Assembly: GCF_051859025.1 (NCBI RefSeq) | Contig: NZ_JBHYGL010000023.1 | Span: forward strand, 186,001 to 250,000 | Source: Falsiroseomonas sp051859025 | GTDB taxonomy: Bacteria > Pseudomonadota > Alphaproteobacteria > Acetobacterales > Acetobacteraceae | Reading direction: 5' to 3' | Length of the DNA: 64,000 nucleotides | Part shown: positions 7,438-15,753 of the stretch, one piece after another | How positions within the stretch are numbered: position 1 is the stretch's first letter | How the letters are laid out: every line of letters starts with the position of its first letter | Made by a program: the position numbers and the translations under genes | The notes under the pieces: generated by a model | Database searches by the model: none | What the model was told of the DNA's origin: nothing | What the model saw: only the letters and a program-made list of their open reading frames with translations

Positions 7438-9729
7438 TCACCGCATCGATAGCAGCACAGGCAACTCATGCGCCCGCATGGCGGGCGGATCGGCAGGGGC
7501 CGCTTCGACCTCCACCAGGCAGGTCTGGGCAATGCAGCCCTGGGAGAGGCCAGAGGCGCCAATATCCAGCGTCAGGACATTCGGATTGCCATGCCGTTCC
7601 AGGCCGCTGTCATCCAGCGACGGGTCGAACCAGGCGCCTGTCGAGAGCCGCGCGACGCCCGGCATCACCGCATCGGTCACGCGCAGCCCTGCCAGGCAAG
7701 CGCCCCGGTCATTGAAGACCCGAACGACCTGCCCGTCTTCCAGCCCGCGGGCCTCGGCATCCCGGGGATGCAGGCAGATGGGTGCACGCCCCGCCACCTT
7801 GTCCGCCACGCTCAGCGGGCTGGCATCGAGCTGGCTGTGCAGCCGCGTCACCGGCTGGTCCGACAGCAGATGCAGCGGATGCCGTCCGGCCTCCGGCGCC
7901 CCCAGCCATTCGGCGGGCGCCCGCCAGACCGCATGGCCGGGGCAGTCCGGGATGCCGAAGCCGGCGATGGTCTCGCTGAAAATCTCGATCAGTCCTGTCG
8001 GGGTCGGCAGCGCATGGGCCTCCCGGTCCTCGCGAAACTCGGACAGGAAGATGGGGGCGGTGGCGGGTGCCCGGATCGCGGCCAGGCCGGCCTGCCGCAG
8101 CCCATCCCAATCCGGCAGGGTCACGCCTGCCTTCGCCGCGCGCTGACGGCTTTCCTCGTAGATGTGGCGAAGCCACACCCCGGCTTCACGACCTTCGGTG
8201 AAGCGTGCGGCTGCGCCGAGCCGCTCCGCCAGTGCCGCGAAGATGGCGTAGTCGTCGCGCGCCTCCCCGGCCGGGCGCTTCACCGCCGGCATGTGGATGA
8301 TATGGCTCTCGCGGTTCGCGTAGCCGATATCCTCCCGTTCCAGGGTTGTGGTGGCAGGAAGGACGATGTCGGCCATCCGCGCCGCGGGCGTCCAGTACTG
8401 CTCATTCACCACGACGGTTTCCGGCGCTTCCCACGCCTGCATCAGGCGGTTGAGGTCCTGGTGATGATGGAAGGGGTTGCCGCCGGCCCAGTAGACAAGG
8501 CGGATGTCGGGATAGGCATGGGTCCCGCCATTATAGGTGAAGGGCGCGCCCGGGTTCAGCAGCATGTCCGCGATGCGAGCCACCGGGATGAAGTCGCGCA
8601 CGGGGTTGTGGCCCTGCGGCAGCGTCGGCCCGCTGAAGCGGGCATTTGGGCTGCCCATGAGGTTGGTCGCCCCGTAGCCGAGGCCGAAGCCGCCGCCGGG
8701 CAGCCCAACCTGGCCGAGCATGGCAGCCAGTGTCACCAGGGCCCAGAAGGGTTGCTCGCCATGATGCGCGCGCTGCAGTGACCAAGCGATGTTCAGCATG
8801 GTACGTGCTGCCGCCATCTCCCGGGCCAGCGCTTCGATGCGACCGCCCGGAATACCGGTGATGGCGGCGGCCCAGGCCGGGGTCTTGGGTTGTCCGTCGG
8901 CCACGCCGGTCAGGTAGGGCAGGAACCTGTCGAAGCCGGCGCAATGCGTGGACAGGAACGCCTCGTCATGCAGTCCCTCGGCGTGCAATACCCAGCACAG
9001 CGCGAGCATGAGCGCTGTATCGGTGTTCGGGCGGATCGGCAGCCATTCGAAGGTCGCACCGGTTTCCAGGTCATCGCGTGCCGGGCTGATGTTCACGAAG
9101 CGGCATCCTGCCTCCGCCATGCGCCGCAGCCCGCCGGGGATGCGATGTTCGATCGCGCCGCCCTGGCTGATCTGGGCGTTCTTCGCCGGCACGCCGCCGA
9201 AGGTGACGAACAGGCGCGTATGCTGTTCCAGCACTGACCACGCCGTGTGCCGCGCCATCAACTCATCCATCGGGGCGACGATGTGGGGCATCAGCACGCG
9301 GGCGGCGCCCAGGCTGTAGCTGTCCGTGCTCCGGACGTAGCCGCCGATGCTGTTGAGGAAGCGGTGCACCTGGCTCTGTGCATGGTGGAAGCGGCCGGCG
9401 CTGGACCAGCCGTAGGAACCGCCGAAGACGGCGCGGTTGCCATGGGTATCGATCACGCGCCGCAATTCACCCGCTGCGAGGTCGAGAGCCTGGTCCCAAG
9501 ACACCTCCACGAACGGCTCCCGCCCCCTGCCGCTTTTCGCGCGCCCTTCCAGCCAGCCCTGGCGAATGGCGGGCCGTCGGATGCGCAGGCGGTCCAACCC
9601 GGGCGCCAGCATGTGAAGGCCGATCGGGGAGGGGTCCGGATCGTCGCGGAAAGGATGGAGCGCCACAGCCTCGCCCCCGGCCATCTCGACCTCATAGGCG
9701 CCCCAATGCGTGACGGTGAGAATGGCCAT
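7438..9729 (-). CDS. Molybdopterin oxidoreductase of the DMSO/biotin-sulfoxide reductase family (BisC-like)
   Basis: A 763-residue molybdopterin-guanine-dinucleotide enzyme of the DMSO reductase family. Family markers are FGGSYGWSSAGRFHHAQSQ near residues 102-120 and STDSYSLGAA (134-143), whose Ser139 is the expected Mo ligand. No N-terminal Fe-S cysteine motif and no twin-arginine signal are present, so it is probably a cytoplasmic BisC-type enzyme that reduces biotin sulfoxide, methionine sulfoxide or other S/N-oxides, rather than periplasmic TorA/DorA. The ATG at 9729 gives MAILTVTHWGAYEVE; the upstream in-frame extension is Arg/Pro-rich and unlikely. The helicase gene lies 52 bp downstream on the same strand. 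The exact substrate is not predictable. Confidence 0.85.
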   Translation of the reverse strand: MAILTVTHWGAYEVEMAGGEAVALHPFRDDPDPSPIGLHMLAPGLDRLRIRRPAIRQGWLEGRAKSGRGREPFVEVSWDQALDLAAGELRRVIDTHGNRAVFGGSYGWSSAGRFHHAQSQVHRFLNSIGGYVRSTDSYSLGAARVLMPHIVAPMDELMARHTAWSVLEQHTRLFVTFGGVPAKNAQISQGGAIEHRIPGGLRRMAEAGCRFVNISPARDDLETGATFEWLPIRPNTDTALMLALCWVLHAEGLHDEAFLSTHCAGFDRFLPYLTGVADGQPKTPAWAAAITGIPGGRIEALAREMAAARTMLNIAWSLQRAHHGEQPFWALVTLAAMLGQVGLPGGGFGLGYGATNLMGSPNARFSGPTLPQGHNPVRDFIPVARIADMLLNPGAPFTYNGGTHAYPDIRLVYWAGGNPFHHHQDLNRLMQAWEAPETVVVNEQYWTPAARMADIVLPATTTLEREDIGYANRESHIIHMPAVKRPAGEARDDYAIFAALAERLGAAARFTEGREAGVWLRHIYEESRQRAAKAGVTLPDWDGLRQAGLAAIRAPATAPIFLSEFREDREAHALPTPTGLIEIFSETIAGFGIPDCPGHAVWRAPAEWLGAPEAGRHPLHLLSDQPVTRLHSQLDASPLSVADKVAGRAPICLHPRDAEARGLEDGQVVRVFNDRGACLAGLRVTDAVMPGVARLSTGAWFDPSLDDSGLERHGNPNVLTLDIGASGLSQGCIAQTCLVEVEAAPADPPAMRAHELPVLLSMR

Positions 9730-9890
9730 CGCTGCGCTCCCTGGCGGACGGGCCCTGGCCCGTGGCGTCATGGGGCCCAGCAGGCCCGGGTGCCGTCAAG
9801 CGGGTGCGGCCCGCGCACCCCCCACGCTTTCGTGCTTTACCGCGCTAAGGCGTCGTGCCACCCTCGCCGTGCCGGTAGCCTCCTGGCGGC

Positions 9891-9921
9891 AAAAGAAAAG
9901 GCGGTGCCTTGCGGCACCGCC
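9891..9921 (-). terminator. Intrinsic terminator of the small RNA
   Basis: On the minus strand, GGCGGTGCC (9921-9913) pairs with GGCACCGCC (9908-9900) around a GCAA tetraloop, then TTTTCTTTT follows. This 9-bp GC-rich stem with a stable GNRA-like loop and a U-rich tail is a textbook Rho-independent terminator. It forms the 3' end of the small RNA just upstream. Confidence 0.85.
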
Positions 9922-9972
9922 GAGTTTAGGGAGGAAACGTCCAAGAAAGACAGCGCGCTAACGCGCTGCTGC
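9892..9972 (-). ncRNA. mmgR/suhB-like (alpha-r8 family) small regulatory RNA
   Basis: An approximately 80-nt minus-strand transcript is predicted. Its 5' part folds into a perfect hairpin (CAGCGCG, loop UUAG, CGCGCUG; plus positions 9951-9968). An unpaired linker contains UUUCCUCCCU (complement of 9928-9937), and the molecule ends in the intrinsic terminator at 9891-9921. From memory, this architecture, size and anti-Shine-Dalgarno 10-mer match the alphaproteobacterial MmgR/suhB (alpha-r8) family, which in Sinorhizobium limits polyhydroxybutyrate granule formation; this was not checked against a covariance model. The linker includes a 12-nt segment perfectly complementary to the ribosome-binding site of the Bug gene at 43479. 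The rest of the 332-bp gap between 9729 and 10062 shows no coding capacity. Confidence 0.7.
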
Positions 9973-9977
9973 GGTGC

Positions 9978-10007
9978 ACAATAAGGGACAGTGTCGTTGA
10001 CGTGCAA
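9978..10007 (-). promoter_or_regulatory. Candidate promoter of the small RNA
   Basis: On the minus strand TTGCAC (10007-10002) and TATTGT (9983-9978) are separated by 18 bp. They would start transcription at about 9971, right before the 5' hairpin of the small RNA. The match to the sigma-70 consensus is modest (3/6 and 4/6), so support comes mainly from position. Confidence 0.4.
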
Positions 10008-10061
10008 GGGGTGTCGTGCCCCCTGCGCGGTTTTTTCGTTGTCCCGATCCCCGTCCCCCGG

Positions 10062-11024
10062 TCAGTCCGGCCTAGCGCCCGAAGCCCGGACGATCGGGGT
10101 CCACTTCGCGGTCTCCGCCCGGATGAAGGCGGCGCATTCCTCTTGAGTCGAAGGCGTCGCCTCGATCTGCCGGAGCGCGAAGGCGGCCAGCACCTCGGGG
10201 TCCCGCAAGGCGGAGGTGGCCGCGTGATGCAGCGCCTGCGCGATCGGGGCGGGCAGGTTGCGCGGCGCCATCACGGCGCTCCAATCCACCATGTCGAAAT
10301 CCGCGAGACCTGGTGTCTCGGCGATGGCAGGCAGGGCCGGGAGAAGGGGGCTTCGCGCCTTCCCCGTCACCGCCAGCATCCGTAGGCGCCCCGCCTCCGC
10401 CTGGGGCCCCGCGCCGGAGGAGGGGGTGAAGGCGCTATCGATCTTGCCGGTGATCAGGTCCGTGATCAGCGGCGCACCGCCGCGATAGGGCACGTGGATG
10501 TTCCGCAGCCCCGCCATGAGGTTCAACTGCTCCCCCGCCAGGTGGCCAGCCCCGCCGGCGCCGGAAGATCCGAAGGTCAGCGGATCCCGCCTGGCCGCCG
10601 CCACATAATCCCCGACGCTCCGCCACGGCCGGTCAGCCGGCACGGCCAGGACGTTGACGATCATGCCGACCCGCGTGATCGGTTGCAGGTCGGTCTGCGG
10701 ATCGAAGGTCAGGTTGCCGTAGAGCGTCTGGTTGATGGCAAGGCCACCGATCGTCCCCATCAGGATCGTATGCCCATCCGGTGCCGATCGCACGACGAAG
10801 TCGGAGGCGATGTTGCCATGGGCGCCCGTGCGGTTCTCCACCACGACGGGTTGGCCGAGTAACGCCTGCATCTTCGGCGCCATCAGCCGCGCCGCCAGGT
10901 CCGTGGTGCCGCCCGGCGGAAACCCGACGACGAAGCGGATGGGCCTGTTGGGAAAGCCGGTCTGCGCCCAGGCAGGCGCCGCCAGCAGTGCCGGCGCCGC
11001 GACCAGCAGAGTGCGACGAAGCAT
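10062..11024 (-). CDS. TctC/Bug receptor #2, coupled to amidase
   Basis: Periplasmic Bug-family receptor, 320 residues, with signal peptide MLRRTLLVAAPALLAAPAWA, then FPNRPIRFVVGFPPGGTTD and ENRTGAHGNIA, the two ligand-binding loops of the family. Its ATG overlaps the TGA of the upstream amidase (TGATG), and AGGAGG lies 9 nt upstream inside the amidase gene, indicating translational coupling. The amidase partner suggests that the imported ligand is an amide hydrolysed in the cytoplasm. No TctA/TctB genes are present. The small RNA and its terminator lie just downstream on the same strand. Confidence 0.87.
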   Translation of the reverse strand: MLRRTLLVAAPALLAAPAWAQTGFPNRPIRFVVGFPPGGTTDLAARLMAPKMQALLGQPVVVENRTGAHGNIASDFVVRSAPDGHTILMGTIGGLAINQTLYGNLTFDPQTDLQPITRVGMIVNVLAVPADRPWRSVGDYVAAARRDPLTFGSSGAGGAGHLAGEQLNLMAGLRNIHVPYRGGAPLITDLITGKIDSAFTPSSGAGPQAEAGRLRMLAVTGKARSPLLPALPAIAETPGLADFDMVDWSAVMAPRNLPAPIAQALHHAATSALRDPEVLAAFALRQIEATPSTQEECAAFIRAETAKWTPIVRASGARPD

Positions 11025-12448
11025 CAAGCATCTCCTCCTGAAACAGAAAGCAGCGTGTCACGAAGCCAGGCCGCGATGGCGCAGGAATCGGCATCCCGAT
11101 CCACGAAGCCCGCGAGTTGCAGGCCGAGCGGCAGGCCCTCCGCCGTCAGCAGCGGCAACGCGAAGGCGGGTCCGCCCACGAGGGTCCATGGCAGCGCGTA
11201 GTTGCGGGATCCTGTGAACCCATGGTCCTGGATGGCAGGGCCGCTGGAACACAGCATCAGGAAGCCATCCGCGCGTGCCGCCAGCGCGGCCACGCGGGCG
11301 CGCAGCCTTTCGCGGTCTACAACGGCCCGTGCGTAGCGTGCCGCATCCATGGTGGCCGCGCGGCCGAGCAGATCCTGGATGCGGCTTCCGACCATGGCGG
11401 CGCCATGGTTCCTATAGCTCGCCAATGGCCAGCGCGATTCCCACGCCAGCAGATCGTTGGCGAAGTCGCCGATGTCGCGCAATTCGCTCTCGAGCGCCGA
11501 GACCTCGTCGTCGTTGCCGGCATCAATGATCTCGACGCCCGATGCGGCGATGGCGGCGACTGCGGCTTCGAACGCGATACGCGACGATCCCGGCGTCTCT
11601 TCCCATCCCAGCGTAGCAAGCCGCACGAGGCGACTGGGCTTGCGCGCCGGCGGCACATCCATCGGCCCGCTGATGCCGGGGTGCGGCGGTGTGCCGCCGA
11701 CCAGGCGGGAGATCACCATGGCCGATGCCCAGACATCCTCCAGGCTCGCGCCGATCAGCCCGAGGTGGTCGAGCGTTGCGGCCAGCGGCGTGACGCCGCC
11801 GGCATGCAGAGCGCCATGCGTCGCCTTCAACGCATAGGCACCGCAATAGCCTGCCGGCCGGATGGTGGAGGCATGGGTCTGCGTCCCGAACCCCATGCTG
11901 GCCATCCCCGCGCCGACCGCCGCTGCGGAACCGGAGGAGGATCCCCCGGGCGTCCGGCTCGTGTCATAGGGATTGCGCGTCGGCCCCGAATTGCCGCAGG
12001 CGAACTCCGTTGTGACGGTCTTGCCCAGGACGATCGCGCCGCCCTGGCGCAGAGCGTGCACGCCGGCCGCATCGCGCCGCGACGCCCATCCCGCGTAGAT
12101 CGGATTGTTCATCTGCGTCGGCAGGTCGATCGTCTCGATCATGTCCTTGACGACGATGGGCATGCCATCGACCGGGGACAGAGGCGCGCCCGCACGCCAG
12201 CGCGCTGCCGACGCATCGGCGGCCCAGCGCGCGGCCACGGTATCGTGGGTGACGAAGGCCGCAATGGCTGGCTCATCGCGCTCCATCGTGGCGATACAGG
12301 CTTCCAGGAAGTCCCGTGGTGTCGACGTGCCGGCGCGGAACGCCTTCGCCTGCGGGACGTAGGGCCGCAGCAACGGTGACGCCGGGGAATAGGGGATGCG
12401 CCGCTGGGGCGCGGTGGGCTCCAGGGGAGTGACGGGCAGGAAGGTCAC
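11024..12448 (-). CDS. Amidase-signature hydrolase
   Basis: A 474-residue cytoplasmic amidase of the GatA/amidase-signature family, which hydrolyses carboxamides to acid plus ammonia. The Ser-cisSer-Lys triad is visible: K101 in PIVVKDMIETI, the Gly/Ser-rich stretch TPGGSSSGSAAAVGAG (about 166-181), and S194 in THASTIRPAG. The usual DxGGS around the nucleophile is replaced by TQTHAS, so the substrate may be atypical. The start is GTG at 12448 with CGGAG 6 nt upstream. It is first in a two-gene operon with Bug receptor #2, and a 19-bp perfect palindrome lies 48 bp upstream of the start. It is not GatA, since GatB/GatC are absent and the receptor is coupled. Confidence 0.85.
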   Translation of the reverse strand: MTFLPVTPLEPTAPQRRIPYSPASPLLRPYVPQAKAFRAGTSTPRDFLEACIATMERDEPAIAAFVTHDTVAARWAADASAARWRAGAPLSPVDGMPIVVKDMIETIDLPTQMNNPIYAGWASRRDAAGVHALRQGGAIVLGKTVTTEFACGNSGPTRNPYDTSRTPGGSSSGSAAAVGAGMASMGFGTQTHASTIRPAGYCGAYALKATHGALHAGGVTPLAATLDHLGLIGASLEDVWASAMVISRLVGGTPPHPGISGPMDVPPARKPSRLVRLATLGWEETPGSSRIAFEAAVAAIAASGVEIIDAGNDDEVSALESELRDIGDFANDLLAWESRWPLASYRNHGAAMVGSRIQDLLGRAATMDAARYARAVVDRERLRARVAALAARADGFLMLCSSGPAIQDHGFTGSRNYALPWTLVGGPAFALPLLTAEGLPLGLQLAGFVDRDADSCAIAAWLRDTLLSVSGGDA

Positions 12449-12495
12449 GCAGAACTCCGGGACAGTCTGACGTCAATGCATCCCCGCACGGCGTC

Positions 12496-12514
12496 GGGAT
12501 CAACCGTTGATCCC
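12496..12514. promoter_or_regulatory. Palindromic operator upstream of amidase-Bug operon
   Basis: GGGATCAAC and GTTGATCCC are perfect 9-bp inverted arms around one central base, 48-66 bp upstream of the amidase GTG. Size and location fit a dimeric repressor or activator site (GntR- or LacI-like). No regulator gene is adjacent. The rest of the 463-bp gap up to 12911 holds a Fur-like box and no convincing gene. Confidence 0.5.
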
Positions 12515-12802
12515 AGCCATGCGCCATTGATTCTGCGGACTTCAGACGCGCCAAGGACAAGAACGGGGCGTTCGCGCCGATGTCTGCTCAACCCTGGTGC
12601 AAAGCGGCCCCGGTTTGCGTGCGCGGCCGGAGGATTGACCCGAAGCGCGCCGAACGGCTGCCTGCCCGCCAAGCGCCTCGCCGTTGTCCGCGATCCGTCC
12701 ATTGAGCCGCACGACCACAACCCCGTCCTGCGGCTCTGTGTGTGCAAGCGCCGTCTCGCTCGCATGCGCCGGGGCTCGCCACGATTTCTTGGCGCCATAT
12801 AT

Positions 12803-12823
12803 TGCGAATGACTCTCAGTCGCG
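12803..12823 (+). promoter_or_regulatory. Fur-like iron box of the haem operon
   Basis: The palindrome GCGAATGA-CTC-TCAGTCGC (12804-12822) has 8-bp arms with one mismatch and resembles Fur-type boxes of the form TGC-AATGA-N-TCATT-GCA. A TATATT hexamer (12798-12803) directly precedes it, so a bound repressor would cover the transcription start. It lies about 90 bp upstream of the haem receptor start codon, as expected for iron-regulated haem uptake. Confidence 0.6.
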
Positions 12824-12911
12824 TTAAATGCATCCGCGAACGCCAAGCCAGCCAGCCCCGGGCCGATGCCCCAGCGCGCCAGCCAGGCACCGACCTCGAT
12901 CGGGATGCCCC

Positions 12912-14909
12912 ATGGAAACGCGAAACCTGCTTGCTGCCACCTTGGCGCTGATGGCGGCCAACCCCGCCCTCGCCCAGACGACGGACGCAGCCGTCCCGGC
13001 GGCGACGCCACTCGATGCTGTCACCACCACGGCCACGCGCACGCGGGCTGTGGCAGGCGATCTCGCCATTCCCACCACAGTGGTGATCCGGGAGGAAATC
13101 GAACGGCGCGACGCCCGCAGCGTCCTCGATTTGGTCCGGGATATCCCGGGCGTCGAAAGCTCCGGCGTGCCGCGCACCACGGCGATGCAGCCCGTGATCC
13201 GCGGTCTGGGGGATGAGCGGATCGTGCTTCGCCTCGACGGCGCGAGGAACAATTTCAATGCGGGCCATCGGGGTCGCACCTTTGTGGATCCTGAACTGCT
13301 GCGTCAGGTGGAGGTGCTGCGCGGCCCTGCCAGCACGCTCTACGGCTCAGGTGCACTCGGCGGTGCCATCGCGCTCCGCACCATCGGCGCGGATGACATC
13401 CTGCAGCCGGGTGCCGGCTTCGGCGGTATCGCCAGCATGGGCTGGCAAAGCCAGGGCAGTGGTCCCCGTGGCAGCCTGGCGCTGGGCGCGCGGGCTGGGG
13501 AATTCTCCATCCTTGGTGCAATGGCGGGCTTCACCAACGGCAACTTCACCGACGGACGCGGCACCACCATCCCCTATTCGGAGGACGAAGCCACCTCCGT
13601 GCTCGGCAAGCTCGGCTGGAATCCCGGCCATCATCGCTTCGAACTCTCCGCGATGCGGTTCCAGGACAACAACACCTTGCCCATCGCCGCCAGCACCGCG
13701 ACCACCACCAGCATCACGGACCGCGAGACGGTGCAGGAAACGCTGAGCCTGCGCTGGTCCTATGATGATCCGTCCATGCCGCTGCTGGCGCCCCAGGTGG
13801 TGATCTATCGCAACCATGTCGACATCCAGGAAAGGCGCCTCACCGGCACGCGCGCCGTGGACGGCACCACGCTGACCACGACCGGCATCGATGCGCAGAA
13901 CACGTCCCGCTTCAGCGGCTTCGGAAGCCATGCGCTGACCTATGGCTTCGAATATTATCGTGACGAACAGGAAGGGACGAGCAATGGCGCCGCGCGCAGC
14001 CAGTTCCCGACCGCGCAGCAAGCCGTCCTGGGCCTTTTCGCGCAGGACGAGATAACCTTCGGTGCCTTCACGTTCACGCCCGGGGTGCGGCTTGACCGGT
14101 TCGAGCAGGAAAGCCCCAACGGCCTCAACGACCGTAGCGTTGACCGGGTCTCCCCCCGTGTCTCGCTCGGCTGGCAGGTCCTGCCCTGGATGCAGCCCTA
14201 TGTCAGCTATGCCGAGGGTTTCCGCGCGCCATCGCTGACGGAACTCTATGTCGGCGGCCAGCACTTCCCCGGCAACGTCTTCGTGCCGAACCCCAACCTG
14301 CGGCCGGAGGTGTCACGCAACAAGGAAGCGGGCATCAACCTTCGCTTCGCGGACGTCCTGCGGGATGGCGACCGGCTGCGTATCCGCCTCAGCGCCTTCC
14401 GCAACGACATCGACGATTTCATCGAGCAGACCGTGCTGGCCAGGACGACGGTCACCCGCAACATCGGCCAGGCCCGCATCACGGGCGTGGAGGCCGAGGC
14501 GCAGTACGATGCCGGCACCTGGTGGCTCGGCCTCGGCGCCGCTGCGCTGAAGGGCGATAATCTCGAGACGAACGAACCGCTCGCTTCCATTCCTGCCCAT
14601 CGCGTCTCGGTCAATGCCGGGTATCGCTTCCTGGACCAGGGCGTGACGGTCGGCGGCCGCGTCACCGCGACGGCGGAGCAGGACCGTGCGCCCTCGACTG
14701 CCGGCGTCGCGCAACAGACCTCGGGCTACGGGCTGCTCGACCTGTTCGCGAGCTGGACGCCCGCCGCGGCTCCAAACCTCCGCGTGGCGCTGGCGGTCGA
14801 CAATGTCTTCGACCATGCCTATCGCCGTTCCACCTGGAACAGCGATCCGGTGCCGGCCTTCTACGAGACCGGCCGCAATATCCGCGGCAGCCTGCGCATC
14901 GCGTTCTGA
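12912..14909 (+). CDS. hmuR: TonB-dependent haem receptor (HmuR/HemR-like)
   Basis: Outer-membrane haem/haemoprotein receptor, 665 residues. It has a signal peptide (start METRNLLAATLALMA, cleavage near ALAQ), a TonB-box-like segment PLDAVTTTAT, a plug domain with DLVRDIPGVE and QVEVLRGPASTLYGSGALGG, and a 22-strand barrel ending in aromatic Phe. FRAPSLTELY and NPNLRPE are the FRAP/NPNL signature of bacterial haem receptors. It transports haem into the periplasm using TonB energy. The ATG at 12912 is chosen because translation from 12828 adds a Pro/Arg-rich leader before the signal peptide. It is the first gene of hmuR-tonB-hmuSTUV, behind a Fur-like box. Confidence 0.92.
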   Translation: METRNLLAATLALMAANPALAQTTDAAVPAATPLDAVTTTATRTRAVAGDLAIPTTVVIREEIERRDARSVLDLVRDIPGVESSGVPRTTAMQPVIRGLGDERIVLRLDGARNNFNAGHRGRTFVDPELLRQVEVLRGPASTLYGSGALGGAIALRTIGADDILQPGAGFGGIASMGWQSQGSGPRGSLALGARAGEFSILGAMAGFTNGNFTDGRGTTIPYSEDEATSVLGKLGWNPGHHRFELSAMRFQDNNTLPIAASTATTTSITDRETVQETLSLRWSYDDPSMPLLAPQVVIYRNHVDIQERRLTGTRAVDGTTLTTTGIDAQNTSRFSGFGSHALTYGFEYYRDEQEGTSNGAARSQFPTAQQAVLGLFAQDEITFGAFTFTPGVRLDRFEQESPNGLNDRSVDRVSPRVSLGWQVLPWMQPYVSYAEGFRAPSLTELYVGGQHFPGNVFVPNPNLRPEVSRNKEAGINLRFADVLRDGDRLRIRLSAFRNDIDDFIEQTVLARTTVTRNIGQARITGVEAEAQYDAGTWWLGLGAAALKGDNLETNEPLASIPAHRVSVNAGYRFLDQGVTVGGRVTATAEQDRAPSTAGVAQQTSGYGLLDLFASWTPAAAPNLRVALAVDNVFDHAYRRSTWNSDPVPAFYETGRNIRGSLRIAF

Positions 14910-14915
14910 CCGGTG

Positions 14916-15743
14916 ATGAGCGCGGCGGCATCCCAACGGCGAGGCGCGCTGGGCGCCTCCCTCGTGCTGCACGGTGCCATCGCCATGGCCGCTGTGCTGC
15001 CGATACTGGACGCGCCGCCCTCCCCGGCATCGGGACCGCTGATGGCGGTGACGCTTGTCTTCCCAGCCGTGCTGCCGCAGCCAGCGGAATCGGGTGCCGA
15101 GGCGCCGCCGCACCAGGCAATGGCGGGACCGCAGGAAGCGCCGGCGGCCGGGCCGCTTGCCGAGACGCCGCTGCCGCCGTCGCCGCCTGATCTGGCTCAG
15201 GCGGAAGCGGTGCCCGCAGGTCCTGAACTGCCCACCATCACGGAGGCGCTGCGACCCGCTGCCGCGCCCCGTCCTGCGCCGTCCCCCTCCGCGTCGCCAG
15301 ATCCGGTGGCGCGTCCAGATCCCCCAGCCCGGCCCGTTATCCGTCCCCTCGCGGCCGCGGCTGGGGGCAGCGGGGCGGCCGCGCCCACGGCTGCCTCGGC
15401 GGCGGCCATCCTACCGGCGGCCGCATCGGCTGCCGCGATGGCCGCCGCCACCCCGCCCGGCCCGATCCTCGTTACCGCGCCGCGGTACCGCCTGCCGCCC
15501 ACGCCACCTGCCTATCCCCCGCGTGCCGTCGAATTCGGCCTCACGGGCACCGTCGTCGTCCGCGCCCGCGTGACCCCCGATGGCAGCACGGAGGAGACGC
15601 GCCTTTGGCGCTCCTCCGGCCATGCGCTGCTCGATGCCGCGGCGCTCGCCGCCGTCCGGCGCTGGGCCTTCGAGCCGGCCTCGGTCGAGGGGCGCCGGGT
15701 CGAGGCCTGGGTCGAGGTTCCCGTCCATTTCCGTCTGAACTGA
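14916..15743 (+). CDS. tonB: TonB energy-transducing protein
   Basis: A 275-residue TonB. It has an N-terminal inner-membrane segment (SLVLHGAIAMAAVLPIL), then a long Pro/Ala-rich periplasm-spanning region (about 40-180), then a C-terminal TonB domain with PPAYPPRAVEFGLTGTVVVR and AALAAVRRWAFEPA. It transmits proton-motive force to outer-membrane receptors. It lies 6 bp after hmuR, so it is probably dedicated to haem uptake. ExbB and ExbD are not in the window and must come from elsewhere. GTG at 14913 immediately before the ATG is an alternative start. Confidence 0.88.
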   Translation: MSAAASQRRGALGASLVLHGAIAMAAVLPILDAPPSPASGPLMAVTLVFPAVLPQPAESGAEAPPHQAMAGPQEAPAAGPLAETPLPPSPPDLAQAEAVPAGPELPTITEALRPAAAPRPAPSPSASPDPVARPDPPARPVIRPLAAAAGGSGAAAPTAASAAAILPAAASAAAMAAATPPGPILVTAPRYRLPPTPPAYPPRAVEFGLTGTVVVRARVTPDGSTEETRLWRSSGHALLDAAALAAVRRWAFEPASVEGRRVEAWVEVPVHFRLN

Positions 15744-15753
15744 GGAATATCCC

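Noticed and set aside
12445..13268. Overlapping minus-strand frames (188 and 226 codons) in the intergenic DNA before hmuR
   Set aside because: They lack ribosome sites and protein-like composition and overlap the hmuR N-terminus.
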